This document shows, piece after piece, positions 8,902 through 18,476 of a stretch of 64,000 nucleotides of DNA. Origin of the DNA: Acerihabitans sp015654925. Its GTDB lineage: Bacteria; Pseudomonadota; Gammaproteobacteria; Enterobacterales; Enterobacteriaceae. Positions within the stretch are counted from its first letter, which is position 1, and every line of letters begins with the position of its first letter. The position numbers were made by a program, and so were the translations under genes. The stretch is from the NCBI RefSeq assembly GCF_047324175.1, contig NZ_CP178732.1:62001-126000 (forward strand), in the 5' to 3' direction. The notes under the pieces are model-generated. The model saw only the letters and a list, made by a program, of their open reading frames with translations. It did no database searches and was not told where the DNA came from.

Positions 8902-10929
8902 ATGCGCCTGAACCCCAGCCAGCAGCACGCCGTCGAATTTGTTACCGGGCCTTGCCTGGTGCTGGCCGGCGCCGGGTCGGGCAAGACGCGCGTGATCACC
9001 AATAAAATCGCCCATCTGATTCGCCAGTGCGGCTACCAGGCGCGGCATATCGCGGCGGTGACCTTCACCAACAAGGCCTCGCGGGAAATGAAGGAGCGCG
9101 TGGCGCAGACGCTGGGGCGGCAAGAGGCGCGCGGCCTGACCATCGCCACGTTTCATACCCTGGGGCTGGAAATCATCAAGCGCGAATATAAAGCGCTGGG
9201 CATGAAGGCGAAGTTTTCGCTGTTTGACGAGCACGACCAGCAGGCTTTGCTCAAGGATTTGACCGAGCAGTGGCTGGAAGGGGATAAGGATTTGCTCAAA
9301 CAGCTGGCCTCGACGATCTCCAATTGGAAAAACGATCTGCTCGATCCCGGCCAGGCCGCGGCGCTGGCCCGTTCCGAACGGGACAAACTGTTTGCCCACT
9401 GCTATGAACTGTACGATGCCCACCTGCGGGCCTGCAATGTGCTGGATTTCGACGATCTGATCCTGCGCCCCACCTTATTGCTGCAACGGGATACCGACGC
9501 GCGTGAACGCTGGCAAAATCGCCTGCGTTATCTGCTGGTGGATGAATACCAGGATACCAATACCAGCCAGTACGAACTGGTGAAAATGCTGGTGGGCAGC
9601 CGCGCCCGGTTCACCGTGGTGGGGGATGACGATCAGTCGATCTATTCGTGGCGCGGCGCGCGTCCGCAAAACCTGGAACTGCTGCAAAAGGATTTCCCGG
9701 CGCTCCAGGTGATAAAACTGGAGCAAAACTATCGCTCCACCGAGCGCATCCTGAAAGCCGCCAACATCCTGATTGCCAATAATCCGCATTTGTTTGAAAA
9801 ACGGCTGTTTTCGCAGCTGGGTTATGGCGAAGCGCTTAAGGTGGTCACCGCCAATAACGAGGATCACGAGGCGGAGCGCGTGGTGGGGGAGCTGATCGCC
9901 CATCACTTTATCAATAAAACCCACTACCGCGATTATGCCATTCTCTACCGCGGCAATCACCAGTCGCGGTTGTTTGAAAAAATGCTGATGCAAAACCGCA
10001 TCCCCTATCGCATTTCCGGCGGTACGTCCTTCTTCGCGCGTCCCGAAATCAAAGACCTGCTGTGCTATTTGCGGGTGCTGACCAATCAGGACGACGACAG
10101 CGCCTTCTTGCGCGTGGTCAATACGCCGCGGCGGGAAATAGGTTCGGCCACGCTCCAGAAACTGGGGGAATGGGCCACCGCGCGCAACAAAGGCCTGTTC
10201 GCCGCCAGTTTTGACCTGGGGCTAAGCCAGACCCTGAACGGCCGCGGCCTGGAATCCCTGCAGCGGTTTACCTACTGGATGGCGGAGATTGCGCGGCTGG
10301 CCGAAGGCGATCCGGTGCAGGCGGTGCGGGATTTGATTCACGGCATGGAATATGAGAGCTGGCTTTATGAAACTTCCCCCAGCCCCAAAGCCGCCGAAAT
10401 GCGGATGAAAAACGTTAACCAGCTATTTTCCTGGATGACCGACATGCTGGTCGGGTCGGATCTGGATGAGCCGATGACGCTGGACCAGGTGGTGACCCGT
10501 TTTACCCTGCGTGAAATGATGGAGCGCGGCGAAAACGACGAGGAGCTGGATCAGGTGCAATTGATGACCCTGCATGCCTCCAAGGGGCTGGAGTTCCCTT
10601 ATGTCTTCCTGGTGGGGATGGAAGAAGGGTTGCTGCCGCACCAAAGCAGCATCGATGAGAATAATATCGAAGAGGAGCGGCGGCTGGCCTATGTGGGCAT
10701 TACCCGCGCGCAAAAAGAGCTGACCTTCACGTTATGCCGCGAGCGCCGGCAGTATGGCGAGACTATCCGGCCGGAGCCGAGCCGCTTTTTGCTGGAGCTG
10801 CCGCAAGACGATCTGGCCTGGGAAACCGTGCGCAAGATCGTCAGCGCCGAGGATCGCATGACGCAGGGACAAAGCCGGGTGGCCGGTCTGCGCGAACAGC
10901 TGGCCAAAGCGAAAGCGCGGGGTGGCTAA
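8902..10929 (+). CDS. rep: ATP-dependent DNA helicase Rep
   Basis: Rep is an SF1A 3'-5' helicase that clears proteins ahead of the replisome and supports restart. The protein is 675 aa (E. coli 673). Motif I is GAGSGKTRV near residue 22, motif II is VDEYQDTNTSQY, motif III is GDDDQSIYSWRGA, motif V is MTLHASKGLEFP and motif VI is VGITRAQKELT. The ATG at 8902 gives the family start MRLNPSQQ; the TTG at 8890 only adds four residues. It starts about 110 bp beyond the IS remnant, so its native promoter region may have been altered by the insertion. Confidence 0.98.
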   Translation: MRLNPSQQHAVEFVTGPCLVLAGAGSGKTRVITNKIAHLIRQCGYQARHIAAVTFTNKASREMKERVAQTLGRQEARGLTIATFHTLGLEIIKREYKALGMKAKFSLFDEHDQQALLKDLTEQWLEGDKDLLKQLASTISNWKNDLLDPGQAAALARSERDKLFAHCYELYDAHLRACNVLDFDDLILRPTLLLQRDTDARERWQNRLRYLLVDEYQDTNTSQYELVKMLVGSRARFTVVGDDDQSIYSWRGARPQNLELLQKDFPALQVIKLEQNYRSTERILKAANILIANNPHLFEKRLFSQLGYGEALKVVTANNEDHEAERVVGELIAHHFINKTHYRDYAILYRGNHQSRLFEKMLMQNRIPYRISGGTSFFARPEIKDLLCYLRVLTNQDDDSAFLRVVNTPRREIGSATLQKLGEWATARNKGLFAASFDLGLSQTLNGRGLESLQRFTYWMAEIARLAEGDPVQAVRDLIHGMEYESWLYETSPSPKAAEMRMKNVNQLFSWMTDMLVGSDLDEPMTLDQVVTRFTLREMMERGENDEELDQVQLMTLHASKGLEFPYVFLVGMEEGLLPHQSSIDENNIEEERRLAYVGITRAQKELTFTLCRERRQYGETIRPEPSRFLLELPQDDLAWETVRKIVSAEDRMTQGQSRVAGLREQLAKAKARGG

Positions 10930-11036
10930 AGCTCCCCGCCAGCATAGGTGAGAGGCAAGGCGGATTTTCGTTTCGACAACCCATTGCGACCGCGCCAGGC
11001 CTGCATGGTGATGGGCTACGGTATTTTTCGCTAACG

Positions 11037-12530
11037 CTAGCCGATTTCCTCAAGCAACAGCGGCCAATGGACGTAGCTTTGCCATTGGCTCTCCTGCTCA
11101 AGGTATTCGGCGCGCAGCGGGTGCTGCGCCAGCCAGCCGCGGGGCAACAGTACGTGCAGCGTGTCGTCCAGCGCCCGCAGTTTGACCTCCGGCACCGTCT
11201 CGTCGCGACGCCGGCTGGCGAAAATAATCGCCAGGCGCATCAATCGGCACAGGCGCTGCGCCTGGCGCGCCGGCAAGCTGTTTTGCTGGGTCAGTTGGGA
11301 TAAGTCGATATGATGGCTTTGGTTTTGCAGCAGGATGGCAATCAGTTTTTGCTGGGCCGGGGTAAAACCGGGTAAATCGGTATGCCGGATCAAATAGGCC
11401 GCATGCTGGGGCGCGTTTTTGATATCGATGCTCAGGCCAATCTCGTGGATCATGGCGGCGCAATGCAGGATGGCGAAACATCGCTCGTCCAGTTGCCATG
11501 CTTTGGCCACCTGGGCGGCGAAATTGTCGGCCAGCGCGCTGACCCGCTGGGCCTGCTCGGTATCAAGCAAATAGCGGCGCTGCATATTCTGCAAGGTGCG
11601 CTCGCGAATATCTTCACATACCGGCAAATCGAGCATGCCGTACATAATGCCTTCGCGCAACGCCCCGCCGGCCAGGGTCATGGTCTTGATGCCCAGCTCA
11701 TGGAATATGGCCAGCAGAATCGATAGCCCGCTGGGAAACACCAGCGCCCGATCCAGGGTCAGGCCCTCGATTTCCAATTCTTCAAGCTTACCGCACTGGA
11801 TCGCCCGCTGCTTGAGCTGGAGCAGTTTGCTCAGGGTAATCTGTTCATCCATGCCCTGGGCCACCATAATCTCCTGCAGGGCCTGCACCGTGCCGGAAGC
11901 GCCCACGCAGACCTGCCAGCCCGATGCCAGCAGTCTGGAAACCACCGGGCGAATCATCTCGCGCGCCGCCTGTTCCGCCTGCTCGAAGTTCTCCTTGGTC
12001 AGGCTGCGATCTTTAAACCAGCGATCGAGCCAGGTGACGCAGCCCATTTCCAGGCTGAACAGTTCCAGCGCTTGCGCCCCGCGGCCAACCACCAGTTCGG
12101 TGCTGCCGCCTCCGATGTCCACCACCAACCGTTCATCCGATCCGCCGGTGGTATGCGCCACGCCCTGGTAAATCAGCCTGGCTTCTTCTTCGCCGCTGAT
12201 GACCTGCACCGGACAGCCCAGAATTTCCCTGGCGGTAACCAGAAACGTCTCGGCGTTGGTGGCAATGCGCAAGGTCGCGGTGGCGACGACGCGGATATGC
12301 GTCGGCGGGATATCCTGCAAATGCTCGGCGAACAGCCGCAGGCATTGCCAGCCACGCTGCATGGCTTCGGGGGTAAGCTGATTGGCGGCGTCAAGTCCGG
12401 CGGCCAGACGCACTTTGCGTTTAATCCGCGCCAGCGTCTGGATGGTGCCGGCCACCTCACGCGCCACTAACATATGGAAGCTGTTGGAACCTAAATCAAT
12501 GGCGGCATAAAGTGAGGTGCAACTTTGCAT
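11037..12530 (-). CDS. gppA: Guanosine-5'-triphosphate,3'-diphosphate pyrophosphatase
   Basis: GppA is a Ppx/GppA-family phosphatase that converts pppGpp to ppGpp in the stringent response and can hydrolyse polyphosphate. The protein is 497 aa (E. coli 494). The N-terminal actin-like ATPase fold is marked by AAIDLGSNSFHMLVA and VVDIGGGSTELVV. The C-terminal half is HD-like helical, with HEIGLSIDI. It lies 5 bp downstream of rhlB on the same strand, so the two form an operon as in E. coli, and it converges with rep. Confidence 0.97.
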   Translation of the reverse strand: MQSCTSLYAAIDLGSNSFHMLVAREVAGTIQTLARIKRKVRLAAGLDAANQLTPEAMQRGWQCLRLFAEHLQDIPPTHIRVVATATLRIATNAETFLVTAREILGCPVQVISGEEEARLIYQGVAHTTGGSDERLVVDIGGGSTELVVGRGAQALELFSLEMGCVTWLDRWFKDRSLTKENFEQAEQAAREMIRPVVSRLLASGWQVCVGASGTVQALQEIMVAQGMDEQITLSKLLQLKQRAIQCGKLEELEIEGLTLDRALVFPSGLSILLAIFHELGIKTMTLAGGALREGIMYGMLDLPVCEDIRERTLQNMQRRYLLDTEQAQRVSALADNFAAQVAKAWQLDERCFAILHCAAMIHEIGLSIDIKNAPQHAAYLIRHTDLPGFTPAQQKLIAILLQNQSHHIDLSQLTQQNSLPARQAQRLCRLMRLAIIFASRRRDETVPEVKLRALDDTLHVLLPRGWLAQHPLRAEYLEQESQWQSYVHWPLLLEEIG

Positions 12531-12535
12531 AGCGA

Positions 12536-13831
12536 TCAGCCCGGACGTTTACGGTTATGGCGCGGCGCGCCGCCCGTGCCGCTGCGGCGGGATACGGAAT
12601 TACGGCGCGGACCGGTACCCGGACGTGCGCGCGTCAGCCGTTTCGGCGCCGGCAGCTCGGTCAACAGCGCATCGCTATTGTATTTGCTGACGGGGATCTG
12701 ATGGCCGATGTAGCTTTCGATCGCCGTCAGGTTCAACGCATATTCCTCACAGGCCAGGCTGATGGAACTGCCGCTTTCGCCGGCGCGTCCTGTACGGCCG
12801 ATGCGATGCACATAATCTTCGCAGTCATCCGGCAGATCGTAGTTGAACACATGGGTGACCAATGGAATGTGCAGGCCGCGGGCGGCGACATCGGTGGCGA
12901 CCAGGATATCCAGCGTTCCCTGGGTAAAGTCTTCAAGAATGCGCAGGCGCCTTTTTTGGGAAACATCGCCGGTCAGCAACCCGACGCGGTGCCCGTCAGC
13001 GGCCAGGTGGCCCCAGATATCCTCGCAGCGGTGCTTGGTATTGGCGAAAATAATGCAGCGATCCGGCCACTCTTCTTCAATCAGCGTCTGTAATAGGCGC
13101 ATTTTTTCTTCATTGGAAGGATAAAACAGCTCTTCCTGTATTCGGTAGCCGGTTTTTTGCAGCGGCTCGACTTCCACATATTCAGCGTTATTCATATGTT
13201 CAAACGCCAATTCACGTACTCGGTAAGATAAGGTGGCGGAGAACAGCATATTCAAACGCTGTTCAACGGCGGGCATACGGCGGAACAACCAGCGAATATC
13301 TTTAATGAAACCCAGATCGAACATGCGATCGGCTTCGTCGAGCACCACAACCTGGATCGCGCCCATATTGACATAGTTCTGTTTGGTGTAATCGATCAGG
13401 CGGCCGGTGGTGCCAACCAGGATATCCACGCCGGATTCCAGCACCTTGAGCTGCTTGTCGTAACCATCCCCGCCGTAGGCCAGACCCATTTTCAGGCCGG
13501 TCGCCTGGGCTAATGGTTCAGCATCGGAGTGGATTTGCACCGCCAATTCTCGGGTTGGCGCCATGATCAGCGCTCTGGGCTGATTGGTCTGGCGCTGCTC
13601 GTCGGCGGGCGTTGTCAGTAAGTGATGAAACGTGGCAGCGAGAAATGCCAGCGTCTTTCCGGTACCGGTTTGCGCCTGTCCTGCGACATCTTTGCCATCG
13701 AGGGTGATGGGTAATGTCAGCGCCTGAATAGGCGTACAATTATTAAATCCTTGTTTTTCAAGGGATTCAATAATAAGCGGGTGCAGGGCGAAGTCGGAAA
13801 ACTTCTTTTCGGTTAAGTGTGTTTTGCTCAT
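12536..13831 (-). CDS. rhlB: ATP-dependent RNA helicase RhlB
   Basis: RhlB is the DEAD-box helicase of the RNA degradosome, which unwinds RNA for PNPase and RNase E. The protein is 431 aa, about 10 longer than in E. coli. The Q-motif region (CTPIQALTLPITLDG), Walker A AQTGTGKT, DEAD in VVLDEADRMFD, SAT and HRIGRTGRAG are all present. The last ~35 residues form an Arg/Gly-rich basic tail that varies between species and contacts RNA. It is transcribed divergently from trxA across a 118-bp spacer, with gppA immediately downstream. Confidence 0.98.
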   Translation of the reverse strand: MSKTHLTEKKFSDFALHPLIIESLEKQGFNNCTPIQALTLPITLDGKDVAGQAQTGTGKTLAFLAATFHHLLTTPADEQRQTNQPRALIMAPTRELAVQIHSDAEPLAQATGLKMGLAYGGDGYDKQLKVLESGVDILVGTTGRLIDYTKQNYVNMGAIQVVVLDEADRMFDLGFIKDIRWLFRRMPAVEQRLNMLFSATLSYRVRELAFEHMNNAEYVEVEPLQKTGYRIQEELFYPSNEEKMRLLQTLIEEEWPDRCIIFANTKHRCEDIWGHLAADGHRVGLLTGDVSQKRRLRILEDFTQGTLDILVATDVAARGLHIPLVTHVFNYDLPDDCEDYVHRIGRTGRAGESGSSISLACEEYALNLTAIESYIGHQIPVSKYNSDALLTELPAPKRLTRARPGTGPRRNSVSRRSGTGGAPRHNRKRPG

Positions 13832-13949
13832 AGTGTGGTAGAATAACAGTTAACTATTGCATTACGAAAGCGTATCCAGTGAAATAAAGTCAACCGGGCG
13901 TTGGTTAACCTTAAACCGGCCCGGTAAAGATAATCCTGTGGAGTAGAAC

Positions 13950-14276
13950 ATGAGCGATAAAATTATTCACGTAAGTGACGACAGCTTCGAAAAGGACGTG
14001 TTGCAGGCAAAGGGACTGTTCCTGGTGGATTTCTGGGCGGAGTGGTGCGGTCCATGTAAAATGATTGCGCCCATCCTGGCTGAAGTCGCTGATGAATTCG
14101 AAGGCAAATTGACTATCGCCAAGCTGAACATCGACGAAAACCCGGCTACCGCGCCTAAATACGGCATCCGCGGCATCCCGACCCTGCTGCTGTTTAAAGA
14201 CGGCGAAGTGGTGGCGACGAAAGTCGGCGCGTTGTCCAGAAGCCAGCTCAAAGAATTCCTGAATAAAAATCTTTAA
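13950..14276 (+). CDS. trxA: Thioredoxin 1
   Basis: This 108-aa cytosolic dithiol reductant serves ribonucleotide reductase, PAPS reductase and other partners. The active site WCGPCKM is at residues ~32-38 (AEWCGPCKMIAP), and the conserved cis-proline loop GIPTLLLF is present. Start MSDKIIHV matches the family and is preceded by GTGGAGTAG. It lies between divergent rhlB and rho. No obvious hairpin terminator follows it. Confidence 0.98.
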   Translation: MSDKIIHVSDDSFEKDVLQAKGLFLVDFWAEWCGPCKMIAPILAEVADEFEGKLTIAKLNIDENPATAPKYGIRGIPTLLLFKDGEVVATKVGALSRSQLKEFLNKNL

Positions 14277-14682
14277 TCGTCAAAAACGGTTATCCCCATC
14301 GGGCGCTGGCGTTCACTATGTTTTCTCGTATTGACCGCTAGACGCCCGCCAAGAACCATGCTAAGTTTAGATCCACTGCATTTAGATCTTACCTAGTTCG
14401 AGTCCGATAGTTTGAATCTGAGTTTTACTCTTTGCCCGAGTCCCGTTGTAGAACAGCATTAGCGCGATCAAGCAAGGTGTTCAGGCAATCTGGATTTGAA
14501 TTGATCCGTTTTTAGGCGCTCTCAATCTTCAGTCTTCTTGTATTCATTTTGCATGATTTGCTGTTCATCAGCCCAAACGGGATGTACTGGGATTAAATGC
14601 CGTTAGACAGGCACGATTATACGCTGCCATACCATCCACAAAAATAGTTCGAGATTTACCCCGAGTTTAAGAACCCACCATT
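14277..14682. other. rho leader region
   Basis: These 406 bp separate trxA from rho. In E. coli the long rho leader mediates Rho autoregulation. I see no intrinsic terminator and no clear counterpart of the RhoL leader peptide. Only trivial open frames occur, for example 14358-14396 coding a 12-residue peptide, with no ribosome-binding site. The segment at 14370-14560 is relatively C/T-rich and poorly structured, compatible with rut-type Rho loading, but that is inference. Confidence 0.45.
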
Positions 14683-15942
14683 ATGAACCTTACCGAATTA
14701 AAAAATACGCCGGTTTCTGAGCTAATTACTCTCGGCGAAAACATGGGGCTGGAAAATCTGGCCCGTATGCGCAAACAGGACATCATCTTCGCCATTTTAA
14801 AGCAGCATGCTAAAAGCGGTGAGGATATCTTTGGCGATGGCGTGTTGGAAATATTGCAGGATGGATTCGGTTTCCTCCGCTCCGGGGACAGTTCGTACCT
14901 CGCCGGCCCCGATGATATTTATGTTTCCCCCAGCCAGATTCGTCGCTTCAACCTTCGCACCGGCGATACCATTTCCGGCAAAATCCGTCCGCCGAAAGAA
15001 GGCGAGCGTTACTTTGCGCTGTTGAAAGTCAACGAAGTCAACTACGACAAACCGGAAAACGCCCGTAACAAAATTCTCTTTGAAAACCTGACCCCTTTGC
15101 ATGCCAACTCCCGGTTGCGCATGGAACGCGGCAATGGTTCCACCGAAGATTTGACGGCGCGGGTGCTGGATTTAGCCGCCCCCATCGGCCGCGGCCAGCG
15201 TGGCCTGATCGTGGCGCCGCCCAAGGCCGGTAAAACCATGCTGCTGCAAAACATCGCGCAGAGCATCGCTTACAACCATCCGGACTGCGTGCTGATGGTG
15301 CTGCTGATCGATGAGCGGCCGGAAGAAGTGACCGAAATGCAGCGCCTGGTTAAAGGCGAAGTGATCGCGTCGACCTTCGATGAGCCGGCTTCACGCCACG
15401 TGCAGGTCGCCGAAATGGTGATCGAGAAAGCCAAGCGCCTGGTCGAGCATAAAAAAGACGTCATTATCCTGCTGGACTCCATCACCCGTCTGGCCCGCGC
15501 CTACAATACCGTGGTACCCGCATCGGGCAAGGTGCTGACCGGCGGTGTGGACGCCAACGCCCTTCATCGTCCCAAACGTTTCTTCGGCGCGGCGCGTAAT
15601 ATGGAAGAGGGCGGCAGCCTGACCATTATCGCCACGGCGCTGATCGATACCGGCTCGAAGATGGACGAAGTGATTTACGAAGAATTTAAAGGTACCGGTA
15701 ATATGGAATTGCACCTCTCGCGCAAAATTGCCGAGAAGCGTGTATTCCCTGCTATCGACTATAACCGCTCCGGTACCCGTAAAGAAGAGTTGCTGACTAC
15801 TCAGGAAGAGCTGCAAAAAATGTGGATCTTGCGCAAAATCATCCATCCGATGGGTGAAACCGACGCAATGGAGTTCCTGATGAACAAGTTGGCGATGACC
15901 AAGACCAATGATGAGTTTTTTGACATGATGAAACGCTCGTAA
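14683..15942 (+). CDS. rho: Transcription termination factor Rho
   Basis: Rho is a hexameric RNA-dependent ATPase that ends transcription at C-rich unstructured RNA. The protein is 419 aa, identical in length to E. coli Rho. The N-terminal helical and cold-shock-like RNA-binding domain includes DGFGFLRS near residue 60. Walker A APPKAGKTML is near residue 177, followed by the Walker B/Q-loop/R-loop region LDSITRLARAYN and GGVDANAL. It is followed by a strong intrinsic terminator. Confidence 0.99.
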   Translation: MNLTELKNTPVSELITLGENMGLENLARMRKQDIIFAILKQHAKSGEDIFGDGVLEILQDGFGFLRSGDSSYLAGPDDIYVSPSQIRRFNLRTGDTISGKIRPPKEGERYFALLKVNEVNYDKPENARNKILFENLTPLHANSRLRMERGNGSTEDLTARVLDLAAPIGRGQRGLIVAPPKAGKTMLLQNIAQSIAYNHPDCVLMVLLIDERPEEVTEMQRLVKGEVIASTFDEPASRHVQVAEMVIEKAKRLVEHKKDVIILLDSITRLARAYNTVVPASGKVLTGGVDANALHRPKRFFGAARNMEEGGSLTIIATALIDTGSKMDEVIYEEFKGTGNMELHLSRKIAEKRVFPAIDYNRSGTRKEELLTTQEELQKMWILRKIIHPMGETDAMEFLMNKLAMTKTNDEFFDMMKRS

Positions 15943-15960
15943 TTAACAAAAAACTCGGGT

Positions 15961-15988
15961 AACGCCACGTCAATACGTGGCGTTTTTT
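15961..15988 (+). terminator. Intrinsic terminator after rho
   Basis: A perfect 10-bp stem AACGCCACGT/ACGTGGCGTT with a 4-base loop (CAAT) is followed by six T. It lies 18 bp past the rho stop and separates rho from the ECA cluster. Confidence 0.92.
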
Positions 15989-16218
15989 GTTTCTAATGCT
16001 AGGATAGTCAGATCTTACTGGCCTGGCCTTTGATATCAGAGGGTAAGCCAAGCGGTCTTTTTGCTTCAATTCACCTGACGGAGATTCGGGTGGTACGGAA
16101 AAGATGACAAAGACAATATTTCAGTGTCACGAAATCCAGTGACAATTGAGGCACAAAGTGAGATGTGTTGACACGGTAACGCATCAAACAGCCTAATGGA
16201 TGCAGAGAGCTTTCTATT

Positions 16219-17328
16219 GTGAACTTACTCAATATGAGTACTGATTTTATTGCCATTTTTTTGTTTTCAATGGTTTTTTTGTTTTTCTCCCGCAAGGTTG
16301 CCAAGAAGATAGGCTTGGTTGACAAACCCAATTACCGTAAACGTCACCAGGGCCAAATCCCGCTGGTAGGCGGTATCTCCATTTACGCTGGCATCTGCTT
16401 TACTTTTATCTATACCGACCACTTCGTGCCCCACATCGGGTTGTACCTGCTATGCTCGGGCATCCTGGTGCTCACCGGCGCGCTGGACGATCGTTTCGAT
16501 ATCAGCGTCAAGTCGCGCGCCACCATCCAGGCGCTGGTCGCCATAGTAATGATGGTATTTGGCGGCCTGTATATCAACAGCCTGGGTTATGTGTTTGGTC
16601 CCTGGGAGATGGTGCTGGGGCCGTTTGGCTATCCGGTTACCCTGTTCGCCGTTTGGGCGGCCATCAATGCGTTTAACATGGTCGATGGTATCGACGGGCT
16701 GCTGGGCGGGCTTTCCTGCGTGTCGCTGGGGGCGATGGGCATCCTGATGTGCCTGGATAATAATCCCAGCCTCGGGTTGTGGTGTTTTGCCATGATCGCC
16801 GCCATTTTGCCCTATATCCTGCTTAATCTCGGACTGTTCGGCCGGCACTATAAAGTGTTTATGGGCGATGCGGGCAGCACCATGATCGGGTTCAGCATTA
16901 TCTGGATTATCCTGCAAAGCACCCAGGGCACCGGCCATCCGATGAATCCGGTGACCGGCCTGTGGATTATCGCCATCCCGCTGATGGATATGATCGCCAT
17001 CATGTACCGCCGCATGCGCAAAGGCATGAGCCCTTTTTCCCCCGATCGGCAGCACATCCATCATTTGATCATGCGTGCCGGCTTTAGTTCACGGCAAGCC
17101 TTTGTTATCATTACCGTTACCGCCGCGCTGCTGGCCACGTTCGGCGTGCTGGGCGAACGATGGCTGGTATGGCCGGATTCGGTGATGCTCGCCCTGTTTA
17201 TCGTGGTATTTTTACTTTATGGCTACGTGCTTAAATGTGCCTGGCGGGTGGCGCGTTTCGTTAAGCGCACCAAGCGGCGGTTCGGCAACAAACACTTACC
17301 CACTAACCGTAACGCGGGGCGGAAATGA
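16219..17328 (+). CDS. wecA: UDP-GlcNAc:undecaprenyl-phosphate GlcNAc-1-phosphate transferase
   Basis: WecA is the integral inner-membrane enzyme that starts ECA (and many O-antigens) by transferring GlcNAc-1-P to undecaprenyl phosphate, forming lipid I of ECA. The protein is 369 aa (E. coli 367). It has about 11 membrane segments. The catalytic Asp regions GALDDRFD and NAFNMVDGIDGL and the HIHH loop (SPDRQHIHHLIMRAG) are intact. The start is GTG, as in E. coli, giving MNLLNMSTD. It is first in the wec cluster and overlaps wzzE by 4 bp. Confidence 0.98.
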   Translation: MNLLNMSTDFIAIFLFSMVFLFFSRKVAKKIGLVDKPNYRKRHQGQIPLVGGISIYAGICFTFIYTDHFVPHIGLYLLCSGILVLTGALDDRFDISVKSRATIQALVAIVMMVFGGLYINSLGYVFGPWEMVLGPFGYPVTLFAVWAAINAFNMVDGIDGLLGGLSCVSLGAMGILMCLDNNPSLGLWCFAMIAAILPYILLNLGLFGRHYKVFMGDAGSTMIGFSIIWIILQSTQGTGHPMNPVTGLWIIAIPLMDMIAIMYRRMRKGMSPFSPDRQHIHHLIMRAGFSSRQAFVIITVTAALLATFGVLGERWLVWPDSVMLALFIVVFLLYGYVLKCAWRVARFVKRTKRRFGNKHLPTNRNAGRK

Positions 17329-18371
17329 CACCAGAGGCTCAACCGACATCCAGAGAATCCAGGCTGGACAACGAACTTGACATCCGGGGGCTGTTTTGCG
17401 CCCTGTGGCGCGGTAAACGGTGGATTATCGGCATGGCGCTGCTGTTTGCCGTAATCGCCCTGGCTTATTCCTATGTGGTCAAACAGGAGTGGACCGCCGT
17501 CGCGATCACCGATAAACCGACGGTCAATATGTTGGGCAGCTACTTTTCCCAACAGCAGTTTTTGCGCAACCTGGATGTGAAAAATACCGCGTTGCCCACC
17601 TCCGATATGCCGTCCATCGGCGATGATGCGTATCAGGAATTTGTCCGCCAGCTCGCTTCTTATGACACCCGGCGGGAATTCTGGCTTGCGAGCGAATATT
17701 ATACCTCGCGCAAAGAGGGCAACGCCCACGGCGATGCGGTATTGCTCAGCGAGCTAATAGACAATATCCAGTTTATTCCCCGTGACGATGCCAAAAAACA
17801 GCCGGATCAGGTGATGCTGGTGGCTGAAACCGCGACGGACGCCAATAGCCTGCTGCGTAATTATGTGGCGTTCGCCAATCAGCGCGCGGCCAGCCGCTTG
17901 AATGAAGATATCACCGGGGCCTGGGCGGCGCGCACCGTCTCCCTGAAAGCGCAGGTCAAACGCCAGGGGGCGGTGGCCAACGCCATTTATGAGCGCGACC
18001 TGAATGCGCTGCGCCAGGCGCTGGATATTGCTAAGCGGCAGGGCATCAGTCATAGTCAAACCGACGTACCGGTGGAGCAGTTGCCGCAGTCCGGCCTGTT
18101 TTTATTGGGGGTGCCGTTATTACAGGCGCGGCTGGAAGCGTTACAGGCCGCGGGGCCGGGTTTTGACGTGGAATACGATCAGAATCGCGCCATGCTCGCC
18201 ACGCTGAACGTCGGACCGACACTGCAAAATTCATTTGGGACTTACCGTTATTTAAGAACGCCCGAGGAGCCGGTAAAACGCGATAAACCCCGCCGGGTGT
18301 TCCTGCTGATTCTCTGGGGCGCCATGGGCGGCTTGGCGGGCGCTGGCATCGCATTGGCCCGCCGCCGGTGA
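17325..18371 (+). CDS. wzzE: ECA chain-length regulator WzzE
   Basis: WzzE is an inner-membrane polysaccharide co-polymerase that sets the modal length of ECA made by WzyE and is needed for cyclic ECA. The protein is 348 aa, equal to E. coli. It has two membrane segments: residues ~32-52 (WIIGMALLFAVIALAYSYVV) and ~325-345 (FLLILWGAMGGLAGAGIALA), with a large periplasmic domain between them. The ATG overlaps the wecA stop (ATGA), indicating translational coupling. Confidence 0.95.
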   Translation: MTPEAQPTSRESRLDNELDIRGLFCALWRGKRWIIGMALLFAVIALAYSYVVKQEWTAVAITDKPTVNMLGSYFSQQQFLRNLDVKNTALPTSDMPSIGDDAYQEFVRQLASYDTRREFWLASEYYTSRKEGNAHGDAVLLSELIDNIQFIPRDDAKKQPDQVMLVAETATDANSLLRNYVAFANQRAASRLNEDITGAWAARTVSLKAQVKRQGAVANAIYERDLNALRQALDIAKRQGISHSQTDVPVEQLPQSGLFLLGVPLLQARLEALQAAGPGFDVEYDQNRAMLATLNVGPTLQNSFGTYRYLRTPEEPVKRDKPRRVFLLILWGAMGGLAGAGIALARRR

Positions 18372-18476
18372 GGGCGCCGCAAAAGTAGCGCCAGGCCGGA
18401 TGGATGCGCCGCCCGCTGCGCGGCAGAACTTATACCAGCCACGCGTATGGCTTATTCGAGACGGAAGGGAATTGCT

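Noticed and set aside
14358..14396. Possible rho leader peptide (12 residues)
   Set aside because: No ribosome-binding site and no resemblance to the E. coli leader peptide as I recall it.
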